Source: a virus
IMG/VR virus record: IMGVR_UViG_3300005613_000167
Span: 1-39,869 of that record
DNA: 39,869 bases
Reading direction: 5' to 3' (one strand)
The translations under genes and the position numbers were made by a program. Shown here in pieces: positions 6,994 through 17,110 of the stretch. The notes under the pieces are model-generated. The model was given only the letters and a program-made list of their open reading frames with translations. It had not been told where the DNA came from and made no database searches. Numbering within the stretch: the first letter of the stretch is position 1; each line of letters begins with the position of its first letter.

Positions 6994-8700
6994 TTAAGTA
7001 AGACGGATGGCAAACATCTGCCAAAGAACTTCAGACCCGGCCACGCCGCTTGCGGTCAAAGACGGAGGAGTGCTGCCGCCCCATCCCTGTCCTCCCTGCC
7101 AGTTACGGAAGTAGAACGAGGCCCCAGCAGCCAGCGTCACAATGGTCGGATCTGGGTTATTTCCAGACGGCCACAAGTAATAATCATCTGGATTAGAAAT
7201 CTGAGAAATGCCCGCCACATTCCAGTCCGTGCGGCTGAACAGCACAATCAACTTGATGGTGGTACCGCCAGCGTTCCTAAGTCGGAAGTAGTTACTGCCG
7301 GAGTTTTGCTGGAAGCCGTCTTGTGAATAATCAATCCACGACAGCGTCCGCAGGGGCAGCAGATTGACCCGGAGTTCTACCTGAACCGTGCTGGAAGACA
7401 CCACATCCGGGGTAGCCGGGTTTTCTTCAGGATTCCACTTGGTGAGGTACGCCAGCAGGCTCGGATCCAACTTTGGTTCCGTAACGGCACCATCAATAAT
7501 TTTGCCCGTGCCTACCGCGTTTGCGGCAAGTTTTGAGTTTGTGACTGAGGTGTCAACAATCCGGTTTTCAGTTACCGAATTGAGGGCCAGTTGGAGTGTG
7601 CCGATGGTTCGCTCAGCAATTCGGTCAGCAGTCACCGCTTGTAGCGCGAGTTCTGCGGTTCCCACCACATTCTTTGTCGCCAGCGTCCCGAGACCCAGCG
7701 TGGTTCGGGCTTCGGTTGCGGAATTGTCGTCAAGCAGTTGCCGCGTGTAGTCGCTGTAAGTGATCAGGGTAGGGGTCTGCTTTCCAGAACCATCGTCCAC
7801 CCCCGTAGTCCCAATAAGTCGCCAGAGAGACTGTGAGGCAATGCGATTTAGACTGACGGCCCCGAGATCAATCTTAGCGTTGGTCACCGCAGAATTAGCC
7901 AACTTGGGCGTAGTGACCGCACCGTCCGCCAACTTAGCCGTGGTCACCGTACCGTCATCAATAATGGAGGTACTGGCAATCAGGTTCCGAGCAACGCCAA
8001 AGTTACGCACAGAGATTGCGCCAGTCTTGGCGGTATCAAAGATGATGCTGTTTGAGGTGATCGTGTAGGTGGCCGGATCTTGGATGGCCCCGCCAAACTC
8101 CACAATAAACATTTCCGAGGAAGTGTTCAGGGGGGCCGGATTAGTGAGCGGATAAGTGGTCACGCCCGTTCCGGTAATGTTCCACACTTGCGGCACCGTC
8201 ACCGTTCCGCCGAACAGGGTAGCCGTAGTGAACTGGGCCATGCTAACGGCATCGCTAGAGTCCAGACCATCGGCCATATTGCTCAGACGCTTGCTCTTAG
8301 CATCCCAGCGGGTGCGGTCGTCGGTCAGGTTAATCGTGTCCCCAGCGGCATCTTCGCTCTCCTGCGAGATATGCACCAGCCCTTCCACAGCCCGGTCCAG
8401 CGCAGCCGCAGTCAGCACAGATCCGTCATCAAAGTCAACAATCTGATCCTTGAAGTTGGCAATCGTATTGGGCGTTTCCCGGCGGAGCAGGATTACCGTG
8501 TTTGCTGCCGGGGGGACGACCGTGAACTCCACCTTGTTAACGCCGCTTTCGACAATCAGTTGGTACCCGGTCGTCTGCAAAACGCCGTCCAAATAGACCT
8601 TAATGAAGCCGTCATTTAGCCAGCCATCAATACCGGAAAGGCTGAACTTCGTGTCGGTGCCGTTGGCGGTGTAAGTAACGAAACTGGTGGGATTGCTCAT
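6994..8700 (-). CDS. Tail fibre protein (T7 gp17-like N-terminus)
   Basis: 568 residues. Residues 1 to 150 match the tail-attachment domain of T7 gp17-type fibres (SFVTYTANGTDTKF..., then FKDQIVDFDDGSVLTAAALD). Residues 245 to 290 and 345 to 412 contain many degenerate repeats of the type AVTxxKLAxxAV, which would form a trimeric shaft. The last 150 residues are beta-rich and probably form the receptor-binding head. The ATG follows AAGGAAAC. The fibre binds the host surface and is the main candidate for host range. Confidence 0.93.
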   Translation of the reverse strand: MSNPTSFVTYTANGTDTKFSLSGIDGWLNDGFIKVYLDGVLQTTGYQLIVESGVNKVEFTVVPPAANTVILLRRETPNTIANFKDQIVDFDDGSVLTAAALDRAVEGLVHISQESEDAAGDTINLTDDRTRWDAKSKRLSNMADGLDSSDAVSMAQFTTATLFGGTVTVPQVWNITGTGVTTYPLTNPAPLNTSSEMFIVEFGGAIQDPATYTITSNSIIFDTAKTGAISVRNFGVARNLIASTSIIDDGTVTTAKLADGAVTTPKLANSAVTNAKIDLGAVSLNRIASQSLWRLIGTTGVDDGSGKQTPTLITYSDYTRQLLDDNSATEARTTLGLGTLATKNVVGTAELALQAVTADRIAERTIGTLQLALNSVTENRIVDTSVTNSKLAANAVGTGKIIDGAVTEPKLDPSLLAYLTKWNPEENPATPDVVSSSTVQVELRVNLLPLRTLSWIDYSQDGFQQNSGSNYFRLRNAGGTTIKLIVLFSRTDWNVAGISQISNPDDYYLWPSGNNPDPTIVTLAAGASFYFRNWQGGQGWGGSTPPSLTASGVAGSEVLWQMFAIRLT

Positions 8701-8711
8701 GAAATGTTTCC

Positions 8712-11700
8712 TTAGAATCGGTCTCTGTTCCGGGGCTGCGTAGTGGGCAGATTGTATTCGTCAGTAATTTCTTGTTCCGTAATGTTCAGCCATTGCTTAA
8801 TAATGGGAACATTTTGTCCGGGCAGCACCAAACGGCCCTTATGGAGGGTTCCTTGGGTGATGTCCCGCTCAATATCTAGACCAAACGCCTCGCCAACTGT
8901 GGCCCCGTACAGGTCTTTTCCGAGTCCCGTAATGCGCCTACCCATAGCCAGCGCGGGGAAGCCGTAGTACTCAAGGCCGCTGAAACGGTACGGAGAGAAA
9001 ATGGGATCCTTTTGCAGCAGGGTCTGGCTGGTAAAGTCGCCAAGGGCGGAGACCGCAAAGAACTCGGACGGGCCTGTAAAGGCACCACGAACAAAGCCAG
9101 TAGTGTCCAGCAGGCTTTCAAGTTCCTCAGCCTTTTCGTAGTCCCCGGCAGCCAAATAAGACTCGTAGTCAGCCCTGTTACGGGCCCATTGGACTACACC
9201 TGCAAGCAGAGCGGTAGCCGTGATTTCCTTGGCAACCTTGGCGGCAGCACCCTTGGATCCGCTCTGAACACGGGAGGTGTTTTGCAGCAGGAAGTTGTCC
9301 ACGCCCTTCAGATTAAAGGTGCGGAACTGGGTAAGCAGGCGGCCCCAGAAGGAGAACATTCCCTTATGGAAATCGCCCCGGGTGGGCATATCCTGAACGC
9401 GGGTACGAACTGCGCGATCAATCATGGTGGTGATTAGATCCATTTCCACCGCATCCAGAGCCCGATCATTCAGGCCCACCAGACGCTCACCGAGGAATGC
9501 GCGGTTTTCCGTTTTTCCGTTCTTTGCAACAAACTCCAGAACTCGGTCATAGTCGGCAGGATTCAGGCCCAGCGTCCGCAGGGTGGCATCGTCCATCCGC
9601 TTGGCCGCATCCCTAGACGCATCCCACAGATGCTGCATCATTGATGCCGCGGTCAACTGCTGGGTCAGGCTGGTCATGGGGGCCAGCAGAGAAATGTCCG
9701 CCATTATGTTGGCCGCCGTATCCAGTCCACGGCTGACGGCTCCAGCGTAATAGTCGGCAGTCAACTCGCCCCGCTCAAGGCCCCGTTGAATGGTTCGACG
9801 CAGGCGGTCGGTAGATGGTCCAAACCACAGGTCAAGAGCCCCAGAGAAGTTCCGCACATCGCGGCTTGGGTTCTTCCAGTTGGACAGCATCTCCAGAACA
9901 ATCGGCAACTGCTTAACGGTGTTTCGAAGACCCACGGTACCGACAATGCGCGACAACTCGGACATCTGGGCAAGACCGAAGCCACCACCCGTAGTCAAAT
10001 ACCCGTAAGGCATTGCAATACCGAGGATCTTGTCCGACAGGGCGGTGCGTCCATGGTGGATCGGCTCAAAGCGCAGGGCGGCCAAGACCTCTCGCAGGCC
10101 GGACTCATGCTCTGGATTCAGTTGTCCGCCAAGGCTCTTGGCCGTGTCGAACATCTCATCGACCGAAGACACCTCCAAAACTTCCTGAATAGTCGTTCCA
10201 TCAGGCAGCGTTCGCACAGGCCCCTTAACGCCGCGGGCTGCAAGTTCCCCATTGAAGGCGTTCAACAGGGTTTTTTCGTTTGAGGCCCCGATCACCGAAG
10301 TCATGTACTTGCGGATAACAAAAGACAAATCATCATTGGTGAGATCAGCCAGACTTAGGCTGGACTTCCCGATTCCAAGAAAGTCATCGCTTCCCGTAGA
10401 AATAACCGAGCCTTCGTCAAGGATGATTCGGCTTCGGCCAAACGGGGTCTTGCTTCCAGCCTTGGCCTTTAGCGGGCCAGACAGGTTTACGATTGCGTCA
10501 AAGAGTTCCTGTTCCTGTGCAGTAAGGAGTGCGTTTTCGCGCCCCTGAGCAATAGCAATAAGACGCTGAGAGAAAACCAGAGCAGCCTCGTCCAGATCAC
10601 CATCGAAGGTTTCCTCCACGCCATTCATTACCACCTTTCGACCGTTCCGTTCCCAAGACGACTTGATCAAGTCCTTGAGAGCCTTTGCTCCTTGGGGGGT
10701 GGAAGCCAGCCGCCGAATCCGATCCCAACGATAGATCCGGGGGAAGTAGTTGACCGTGGCCGACTTCGTAAAGCCAGCCAAACCCGACTGATGTGCAAAG
10801 TCGTGAACCTTGTTGAAAATCTTTCGGAGAACCTGAGCGGTTTCGTTCACGGCTTCCACAGGATCATCAAAGGATCCTGAGCGCAACTGGGCAACTACGC
10901 GGGCATTAAAGTCCTTCCGCAGTTCCCGGTTCTTGAACATGGACACAATAGTTTCAGACAAACCTGCCTCTGAAACATTGTTCTGTCCGTTGCCCACCGC
11001 AAAGCGAATCCAGCCGTTGCGATACGAGACCGCAAACTCCGTAAGGCTTTGGTACAGGAACTTAGACCCGCGCTCAAACACGGTAAAGGGCTGGGCTGCC
11101 GTCCCAAAGTCACGACGAGCATTGAACGCCAAGAACCCGATCAGGCGGCCCCAGCCGTTCTTGTTTTCGTAACTGGTTGCCCGGGCGGCCTGATTGCCAA
11201 GAGCCTGCCAGCCGGGAATAAAGGTGCGGTGAGCAGGCACATCCGAAGCGTCCGCTGCAAGGCCCCCCGTGGTAGGCGTTGCTGGGCCACCAGTAGGAGA
11301 AACCGCGGCACGACCAGCAGCCCCAGCCGCCGGAGCCGGATTCATCTGGTTCAGCAGGGTAGCCGGGATGCTGATTTCACCGCCTTCCTTGACCCGCTTA
11401 TTGATGATCTGGATTACTTGAGCCCGACGAGCGTTGGTGTCCAGAACCGAGGCCCCCTTACGATTGATTCGCTTGGGAGGGTTCTGAGAGACCGCTCGGA
11501 GTTCGTCAATGACCTCACCAACGGTGGTGCGGTTAACGCGGCCTCCGCGCTTCTTGATCTCAGTAAGAACCTTGAAGATCAATGAAGGCGGCTCATCTGC
11601 GCCACGCTCAATAGGCCCGTGGCGAATCCGGTCATACACCGAATCAACCATGTCTTCCCGGGCGCGAACATCCAGCAGGCTGCGGTCAATGCCCTGAATA

Positions 11701-13385
11701 CGGGCTCGCTCATTGATGGGGCGCAACTTAGCAGCCACCTCTGGCGGCACACCAACCTCCGCAATTACTTCCTCCCAGAAGTCCTTATTGAAGGCCATTC
11801 CGCTCAGGCGGCGACCCTCAGTACGGACAAGGGCCCGAGCAATGCCGCCAAAGACGCTCTCGTTCAACTTGACCCCGGCCAGAGACAACTCCCAAGCCGC
11901 GGCCTTAATTGCAGACCGAGTGCCCGTAACAGGGCCCATAGGCGGCCTCGTTTGGGGCTTAGGCAAGTCCTTAAGGACGATGACTTCGGTTGCCCCCCGC
12001 TTGCCGGGGAGTTCCAGAGTGGCAAAGCCCAACTTCTTGGCCCGTTCAATAGCGGCCTCTTGAGAGGCGTTACGAGGCAGGCCGAGTTTGTTCTTAATTT
12101 CAGTCCAGTTCTTGCCCTCAAGGGGAGGGGTAACGGTAGAAAGTTCGATTCGACGGGGGGCTGCGGCTCCTTCGGCAAGCGCGGGCGGGGTGGTAGTCCA
12201 CACCATTTCCCCGGTATCGGCCCGACGAGACTGATACAGAGTTCGGGTAGGCCCTTCGCCAAAGGCGTACACCCCGGCAGCCCGCTCCAATTCCACGGGC
12301 TCAATCACGCCAAGACTCATTTCACGGGTTCCGGGCGCAAACAGATCCACATTGCGTGGGCTGCGCTGCCAGTCAACCCACAGGTCGTCAGCAACCTGTT
12401 GAGCCTCGTACTCAAATGATCCCGAGCCGGGGCGGAACAGCATATTGTCTGCCGCCGCCATGTTGTCAAACCGGAAGCCGTCCGTGTACTCCACGGTGTA
12501 ACCGCCCGGAAGTTTGGTTCGCCTAGTAGCCCGGAATTCGCGGGCAGTCGCTTCCACGGCTTCACGGACGAACGCCTTACCAAACAAGGCTCCGCCCAGT
12601 AGTCCAGCAACGCCGCCAGAAATCGTTAGGTCACGGACGACTTCGGTGGCCGAAGGGTCATAGGCGGGATCGATGCCGTTCCTGACGGCCTGATACATCA
12701 CTTCTTCGCCCACACCCAGCGCAGCGTATCGCCCAGTCAATCCCATGCGGCCAACAGCGTTTGTCGCCTCAGCCACGGCACGGCCCAATTCAACCGTCCG
12801 GGTGGTGCTTAAAGCCTGTGCGGTGACCCGTCCAGCCATAACCTCCGTTCCCATTCCAGTAAGCACCAAGGGCTCTGCCAGCATCCCCACCGTGGTCATG
12901 AAGCCAATATCGGCTCCCAAGCCCAGCGCAAGGCCACCCATGGACCCAAACTGCTGCATCTCCGGCTGGGCCGTCTGGATAAACCGCAGCCGCCGCTCGT
13001 ACTCCGGGAAGGAACTGGAAGACAGAACCCACGGGATTTCGTCTGCTGGGATGTTCTGGAGATCCTCAGCAATCGCTTCAGGATTGTTCCGCAGGAAGAA
13101 CGAGGGGTGGTCCTTGGAGGCATCGACTTCGCTCTTGCGTTGGGTAAGGTTCAACGGAACATCATCATCAAACAGACCAAACCCGAAGTCCACCAGCCGA
13201 GTCATCGCCGCGCCAGTCAAGGTATTCCGGGCACCAACGATGGTTTCCGCAAACGGGCCATCAAAGAACTCCTGCCGCCCAGCATCCATGTATGGAGTCT
13301 GGAGAGCCTGCTGCTCAAAGTACCGCCGCTCCGAGGGCGTAAAGGAGTTAACCGGAGAGGGGATAATTTGCTTAATCTGTTCCAA
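8712..13385 (-). CDS. Large internal virion protein (T7 gp16-like ejection protein)
   Basis: 1557 residues, the largest protein, last in the series of internal virion proteins and directly before the tail fibre, as T7 gp16. It has Gly-rich hydrophobic stretches (GSMGGLALGLGADIGF near residue 150; SGGVAGLLGGALFGKAF near 260) that could enter the envelope, and long helical segments. I see no lytic transglycosylase (SLT) motif at the N-terminus, unlike T7 gp16. It likely forms part of the trans-envelope channel for DNA ejection. The start codon is TTG, 7 nt after AAGGA. Confidence 0.88.
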   Translation of the reverse strand: MEQIKQIIPSPVNSFTPSERRYFEQQALQTPYMDAGRQEFFDGPFAETIVGARNTLTGAAMTRLVDFGFGLFDDDVPLNLTQRKSEVDASKDHPSFFLRNNPEAIAEDLQNIPADEIPWVLSSSSFPEYERRLRFIQTAQPEMQQFGSMGGLALGLGADIGFMTTVGMLAEPLVLTGMGTEVMAGRVTAQALSTTRTVELGRAVAEATNAVGRMGLTGRYAALGVGEEVMYQAVRNGIDPAYDPSATEVVRDLTISGGVAGLLGGALFGKAFVREAVEATAREFRATRRTKLPGGYTVEYTDGFRFDNMAAADNMLFRPGSGSFEYEAQQVADDLWVDWQRSPRNVDLFAPGTREMSLGVIEPVELERAAGVYAFGEGPTRTLYQSRRADTGEMVWTTTPPALAEGAAAPRRIELSTVTPPLEGKNWTEIKNKLGLPRNASQEAAIERAKKLGFATLELPGKRGATEVIVLKDLPKPQTRPPMGPVTGTRSAIKAAAWELSLAGVKLNESVFGGIARALVRTEGRRLSGMAFNKDFWEEVIAEVGVPPEVAAKLRPINERARIQGIDRSLLDVRAREDMVDSVYDRIRHGPIERGADEPPSLIFKVLTEIKKRGGRVNRTTVGEVIDELRAVSQNPPKRINRKGASVLDTNARRAQVIQIINKRVKEGGEISIPATLLNQMNPAPAAGAAGRAAVSPTGGPATPTTGGLAADASDVPAHRTFIPGWQALGNQAARATSYENKNGWGRLIGFLAFNARRDFGTAAQPFTVFERGSKFLYQSLTEFAVSYRNGWIRFAVGNGQNNVSEAGLSETIVSMFKNRELRKDFNARVVAQLRSGSFDDPVEAVNETAQVLRKIFNKVHDFAHQSGLAGFTKSATVNYFPRIYRWDRIRRLASTPQGAKALKDLIKSSWERNGRKVVMNGVEETFDGDLDEAALVFSQRLIAIAQGRENALLTAQEQELFDAIVNLSGPLKAKAGSKTPFGRSRIILDEGSVISTGSDDFLGIGKSSLSLADLTNDDLSFVIRKYMTSVIGASNEKTLLNAFNGELAARGVKGPVRTLPDGTTIQEVLEVSSVDEMFDTAKSLGGQLNPEHESGLREVLAALRFEPIHHGRTALSDKILGIAMPYGYLTTGGGFGLAQMSELSRIVGTVGLRNTVKQLPIVLEMLSNWKNPSRDVRNFSGALDLWFGPSTDRLRRTIQRGLERGELTADYYAGAVSRGLDTAANIMADISLLAPMTSLTQQLTAASMMQHLWDASRDAAKRMDDATLRTLGLNPADYDRVLEFVAKNGKTENRAFLGERLVGLNDRALDAVEMDLITTMIDRAVRTRVQDMPTRGDFHKGMFSFWGRLLTQFRTFNLKGVDNFLLQNTSRVQSGSKGAAAKVAKEITATALLAGVVQWARNRADYESYLAAGDYEKAEELESLLDTTGFVRGAFTGPSEFFAVSALGDFTSQTLLQKDPIFSPYRFSGLEYYGFPALAMGRRITGLGKDLYGATVGEAFGLDIERDITQGTLHKGRLVLPGQNVPIIKQWLNITEQEITDEYNLPTTQPRNRDRF

Positions 13386-13394
13386 GAGAAATCC

Positions 13395-15956
13395 TTAGAA
13401 GAGCGGACGGCGAACCGTGTCGTCGGCAAAGATGGGTTGTGCCGCAGAGGGCAGGACGGAGTCGCGCTGAATCGGAGGCTTTGGCTTCCGACTGCGGCGG
13501 CTTTCTCCAAACCGAATGATGTCCTCAACCCCGAAACGAAGATCCTTGAGCATGACCGGGGTCTCGTCAAGAATTTGACCTTCCCTGTTGGTCGCATACA
13601 TGATCGGGTTGCCGTTGATGTCCTCAGCCTGAACCGTAAGGGTTGCCTGAAGGCCGGGGAACCGTTCATCAAGGTACCGGGTGATCAAGAAAGTGTCCAC
13701 CGATTGAGGAAGATCCTTACGCGGAATGGCGGAGCCCCGAACAAAGATGTGTTCGTCCTTGAATCGCTTGTCCGCATTCTTCAATGCTTCCCGATGATTC
13801 ATGAACTGGCTCAGACCGTTGCGGTAGTACATGGCAAACTTGGCCGACCCGTAGATTGCGGCATCTGGGTTTTCCAAATATCGGCTTCGCAAATTAGAGA
13901 ATGCCCGCATCATGTCCTGTCCGTCATTACCAGCAATGTCGGCATGATCAAAGGGATTGCCACCAGCAAGGAAATTAATTCCAGCGTTCTGCCCCCAAGT
14001 CTTCCGCAGGATCACATCGCTGTAGACAGACCGAAGATCCTTGGTGCCACCCTGCATCGCAGCGTAGGCGTACTCCACGGCTTCCTTGACCGCCGTACCG
14101 TAAGGACCGGAAGGCCACAGCGGCTTGTCCTCAATGCCGTTCTGTCGCAGATACGAGTAAGCGTAGAACATATCCTCAAGAGCGGAGATGTCCCCACCAC
14201 CGTTGATCTGTTCTGGGCTAATAGACCGGACAAAGTTCCGGGTCAGGTCGGACAAAGTGGTCTGGTTGTCAAAGGAGAAGCCGAGATCCAATTCTGCCAC
14301 AAGCAACTTAATGTGGGCTTCTTGCTTCCGCTTTGCAACATCGGGCGGATCGTTTGGCGCGGGGCGAAGAGAACCGCCGAACTGTCGTGCCCGCTCTTCA
14401 CGAACGGCGGCCAGACGGGTCTGCAACCGCTCAAACTCCATGCTGCGAAGAGCCGTGGCCTTGTCGCTGTCCGGGGCCACGCCCACAGAAACAAGGCGGT
14501 CGTCAAACACCATACGGAGTTCCCCGGTGGCTGGCATCGTTCCAGACCCCGTGACGAATTCGTCCATATCCCGGGCAAAGGATGTTTCAGTAGTTCTGTT
14601 ATAGAACTCTAGACTCTGCATGGCCCGGTAGGCTTCTCGGGTCTCGCTGCCAGCCTCAAGATCCGAAAACAACTGGGCTTGCATTGTCCGTGCCTGCGGC
14701 TCCGTAATGACCCCCTTTTCTACAAGGCCGCGGATTCGGCCATCAATCTGATCCTTTGCATTAAGCATAAAGGCAGCCTCGTCCATTTCGGGAGGCGGTG
14801 TGCCCATGGAAAGGTTCCGACCCAGAAGGTACAGGCTGTTCACGCTTTCCGTGTTGGCCTGCTCAATGAGTTCAGCCTGCCGCTTCTCAACGGTCTTCAG
14901 AAACCAGCCCTTCTTGGACTCATATTCAGCCGGGGTCACTCGTCCCGCAAACCGAGCATCAAACTCCAGCAGGGCCTCTTCGCGGCTCAATTGGCCTCCA
15001 GCGACAAGATCGGCATTGCTCTCGGCCCATTCAAACATTTCATTAGAAAGTTGAACGGTCAGGCGTTGGGCGTTGGCTTGGATCTTCCCATCATTCAGGG
15101 CCAACTGCGCTTGTACATACTCTGTATCTACCAACTTTCCAGTACCCGACTTCAGGCTGTACAGGATGTCTCGGGCTTCCTGCCAGTTTTCAGTCTGGGA
15201 CATGATCTGAATCAGGTTGTCCGCAACCGCCTGATTGATCTTTGTGGGGTTCGCGCCGCTTTGAATGTAGTTGTCAATTTCCTCTTGCAGGACGGCAACC
15301 GCAGCCTTTGCCACAATCGGGTCGCGGCTGAGGACATCCTGAACGCCCTTGGCAACGCTTGCCGAAACGCCAATGGCAATCTTCTCTTCCCGAGCCTTGA
15401 TCACATTGGATTCATGCTGGAGAGCCATGGATCCGATGTAAGGGTTGAATGAGTCAAAGAACGCCCGCGACATATAGGCGGCATCCCCAAACTGCTCTGA
15501 AACATTCTGTGCGTACTGAGCAGCAAGCGCGTTAAAGCCGTCAGAACTCTCCAAGAACTTGGGGTCTTCTTCCTTGCGCTGTTCGTACAGGGCGGAGAAG
15601 TGGGCCCGAGCCTGCATACCCTCCAAGGCTCCGCTGGCCTGTTGGGCCCCGACAGCAAACCAAGGATTTTCCGTGGGCTTGATCTGCCCAGAGCGCACCA
15701 ACTCCGCATAAGACTTGCGGCTCTGATTAATCAGGTCGGCTCCCGCAGCCAACTCTTCTTCATTCTGCTGCCGCCGCAATCCACCAGCAAACTGCGCTGC
15801 CGTCACCGACAGGTTGCTGAAGGCTTGGCTAAACTGCAAAGCAAGATTAACCGTCTGCTGGTCAAACAATTCAACCCCAGCAATTGCAGACTGGGGCTGC
15901 ACAAAAGTGCTGACAGGGCTTGCCGTAACTTCTAGAGAGGGTCGCTGCTTTGCCAT
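13395..15956 (-). CDS. Internal virion protein (T7 gp15-like)
   Basis: 853 residues, mostly helical, Gln/Ala/Glu-rich, no enzymatic motif. Size, position between the gp14- and gp16-like genes and the helical repeat character match T7 gp15, which forms the periplasmic tube of the ejection apparatus. AAGG is followed by the ATG after 7 nt. The N-terminal part (about residues 35 to 180) carries long amphipathic helices. Confidence 0.87.
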   Translation of the reverse strand: MAKQRPSLEVTASPVSTFVQPQSAIAGVELFDQQTVNLALQFSQAFSNLSVTAAQFAGGLRRQQNEEELAAGADLINQSRKSYAELVRSGQIKPTENPWFAVGAQQASGALEGMQARAHFSALYEQRKEEDPKFLESSDGFNALAAQYAQNVSEQFGDAAYMSRAFFDSFNPYIGSMALQHESNVIKAREEKIAIGVSASVAKGVQDVLSRDPIVAKAAVAVLQEEIDNYIQSGANPTKINQAVADNLIQIMSQTENWQEARDILYSLKSGTGKLVDTEYVQAQLALNDGKIQANAQRLTVQLSNEMFEWAESNADLVAGGQLSREEALLEFDARFAGRVTPAEYESKKGWFLKTVEKRQAELIEQANTESVNSLYLLGRNLSMGTPPPEMDEAAFMLNAKDQIDGRIRGLVEKGVITEPQARTMQAQLFSDLEAGSETREAYRAMQSLEFYNRTTETSFARDMDEFVTGSGTMPATGELRMVFDDRLVSVGVAPDSDKATALRSMEFERLQTRLAAVREERARQFGGSLRPAPNDPPDVAKRKQEAHIKLLVAELDLGFSFDNQTTLSDLTRNFVRSISPEQINGGGDISALEDMFYAYSYLRQNGIEDKPLWPSGPYGTAVKEAVEYAYAAMQGGTKDLRSVYSDVILRKTWGQNAGINFLAGGNPFDHADIAGNDGQDMMRAFSNLRSRYLENPDAAIYGSAKFAMYYRNGLSQFMNHREALKNADKRFKDEHIFVRGSAIPRKDLPQSVDTFLITRYLDERFPGLQATLTVQAEDINGNPIMYATNREGQILDETPVMLKDLRFGVEDIIRFGESRRSRKPKPPIQRDSVLPSAAQPIFADDTVRRPLF

Positions 15957-15965
15957 TGAATTACC

Positions 15966-16652
15966 TTAGAAAGACCGCAGGAAGCGGACGGCATTCCATG
16001 AGGAGGGGTCAATCGGATTAAAGAAGTTGCTCTGACCGCTGGTGCCGGGATTAGCCGTGGGCCCAACTCCATTAGGAGTCTGGAACGAGTTCAAGGCCGT
16101 TGCCACGCTGATACCAGTTGCTGCGCCGTTCAGCAGGCTTGTAAACGGACTGACCGTTTGGCTGGGCGGGAGCGGGTTGGGGTAGCCGCTGTTAATTGCA
16201 GACTGGCCCCGAGCATAAATGGCCTGCGCCTCCATGTTGGCCTGCGTGGTTGCCGACCGGATATTCCGCGCCGCGACAGACTCATACTCGGCAACTTCCC
16301 GAGCAAACTGGGCATGGAGAAGATCGACGGAGCGTCCTTCGATTCCAGCACCAGCCTGCATTGCTGCGGCTGACCCGGAGGCTTCACGAACATTCCGGGC
16401 AATGCCCTGAAGTTCGTTCTGCGTTGCGGCCCGCTGCTCAAGGTTGCGCCGAGCCAGCATCTCCGTCTGCATCAACACATCTTGACGGACTGCCGCCGCA
16501 TTCTGCTCATACTGCTTATTTTGCGCGATCCCAAGACGGCGGTTATAGGAGTTTTGGGCGCGGGCCGCCTGATTCTGTGAGGCAATATTTGCCGCGCTAG
16601 AAGCGGCTGCAATGGCAGTAGATGCAACAATTGCTTCAATTATTCCGCACAT
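15966..16652 (-). CDS. Internal virion protein B (T7 gp14-like)
   Basis: 228 residues, with an N-terminal hydrophobic Ala-rich segment (IIEAIVASTAIAAASSAANI, from residue 4) and Gln/Asn/Ala-rich coiled-coil character (NQAARAQNSYNRRLG; RATTQAN type repeats). This is the standard build of T7 gp14, which inserts in the outer membrane during ejection. It starts 13 bp inside the previous gene. AAGGA precedes the ATG. Confidence 0.87.
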   Translation of the reverse strand: MCGIIEAIVASTAIAAASSAANIASQNQAARAQNSYNRRLGIAQNKQYEQNAAAVRQDVLMQTEMLARRNLEQRAATQNELQGIARNVREASGSAAAMQAGAGIEGRSVDLLHAQFAREVAEYESVAARNIRSATTQANMEAQAIYARGQSAINSGYPNPLPPSQTVSPFTSLLNGAATGISVATALNSFQTPNGVGPTANPGTSGQSNFFNPIDPSSWNAVRFLRSF

Positions 16653-17110
16653 GACTTAGTCCTTACAAACTCTACAAAGGGAAGTTTTAAATGCCCGTAT
16701 TCAGGGAGTACTCGTACAAATTTAAAGCCCAGCCACTTAAGCCAAGCAATGTGTACGGTATTGCGTCGATCCACAAGGTTCGTCAGAATAGGGGCTTTGC
16801 TTTGAAGGTAATCGACCCATTCCCGCGACTGCCTTAAGAAACTCCAGCGGTGCTTCAGCAACTCCGTCGAACCAAGCATCCAGACATAAGACACATTGTC
16901 TTGAGGTGCTGCGACATAGCCGAACATCGCTAAAGGCTTGCCTTCAGGGCAGACCACAGTAAAGCATTCTGTGGAATAAGTAAAGCCCTTAATCAAGGCT
17001 TTGTGCGGCGTGTCCTTTGACCCGGCGTAGACTTCGTCCCGGTCTTCCGGGCGCATAGTCTGGGCCAGCCAAGGAATGTCCTGACGAATGCTGGAGCGTA
17101 CTTTAATCAT
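16640..17110 (-). CDS. GNAT-fold internal virion protein A-like
   Basis: 156 residues with the pattern VSYVWMLGSTELLKHRWSFL and then NLVDRRNTVHIAWLKWLGF, which marks a family of acetyltransferase-fold (GNAT) proteins found in T7-like phages between tail tube B and the gp14 homologue. The family's catalytic role is unproven; it is often annotated as internal virion protein A. The start overlaps the tail tube B stop as ATGA. Confidence 0.82.
   Translation of the reverse strand: MIKVRSSIRQDIPWLAQTMRPEDRDEVYAGSKDTPHKALIKGFTYSTECFTVVCPEGKPLAMFGYVAAPQDNVSYVWMLGSTELLKHRWSFLRQSREWVDYLQSKAPILTNLVDRRNTVHIAWLKWLGFKFVRVLPEYGHLKLPFVEFVRTKSCAE

Noticed and set aside
13107-14612. Long plus-strand open frame of 501 codons
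   Set aside because: Antisense to the end of the gp16-like and the start of the gp15-like genes, both well supported. It has no family pattern or ribosome-binding site.
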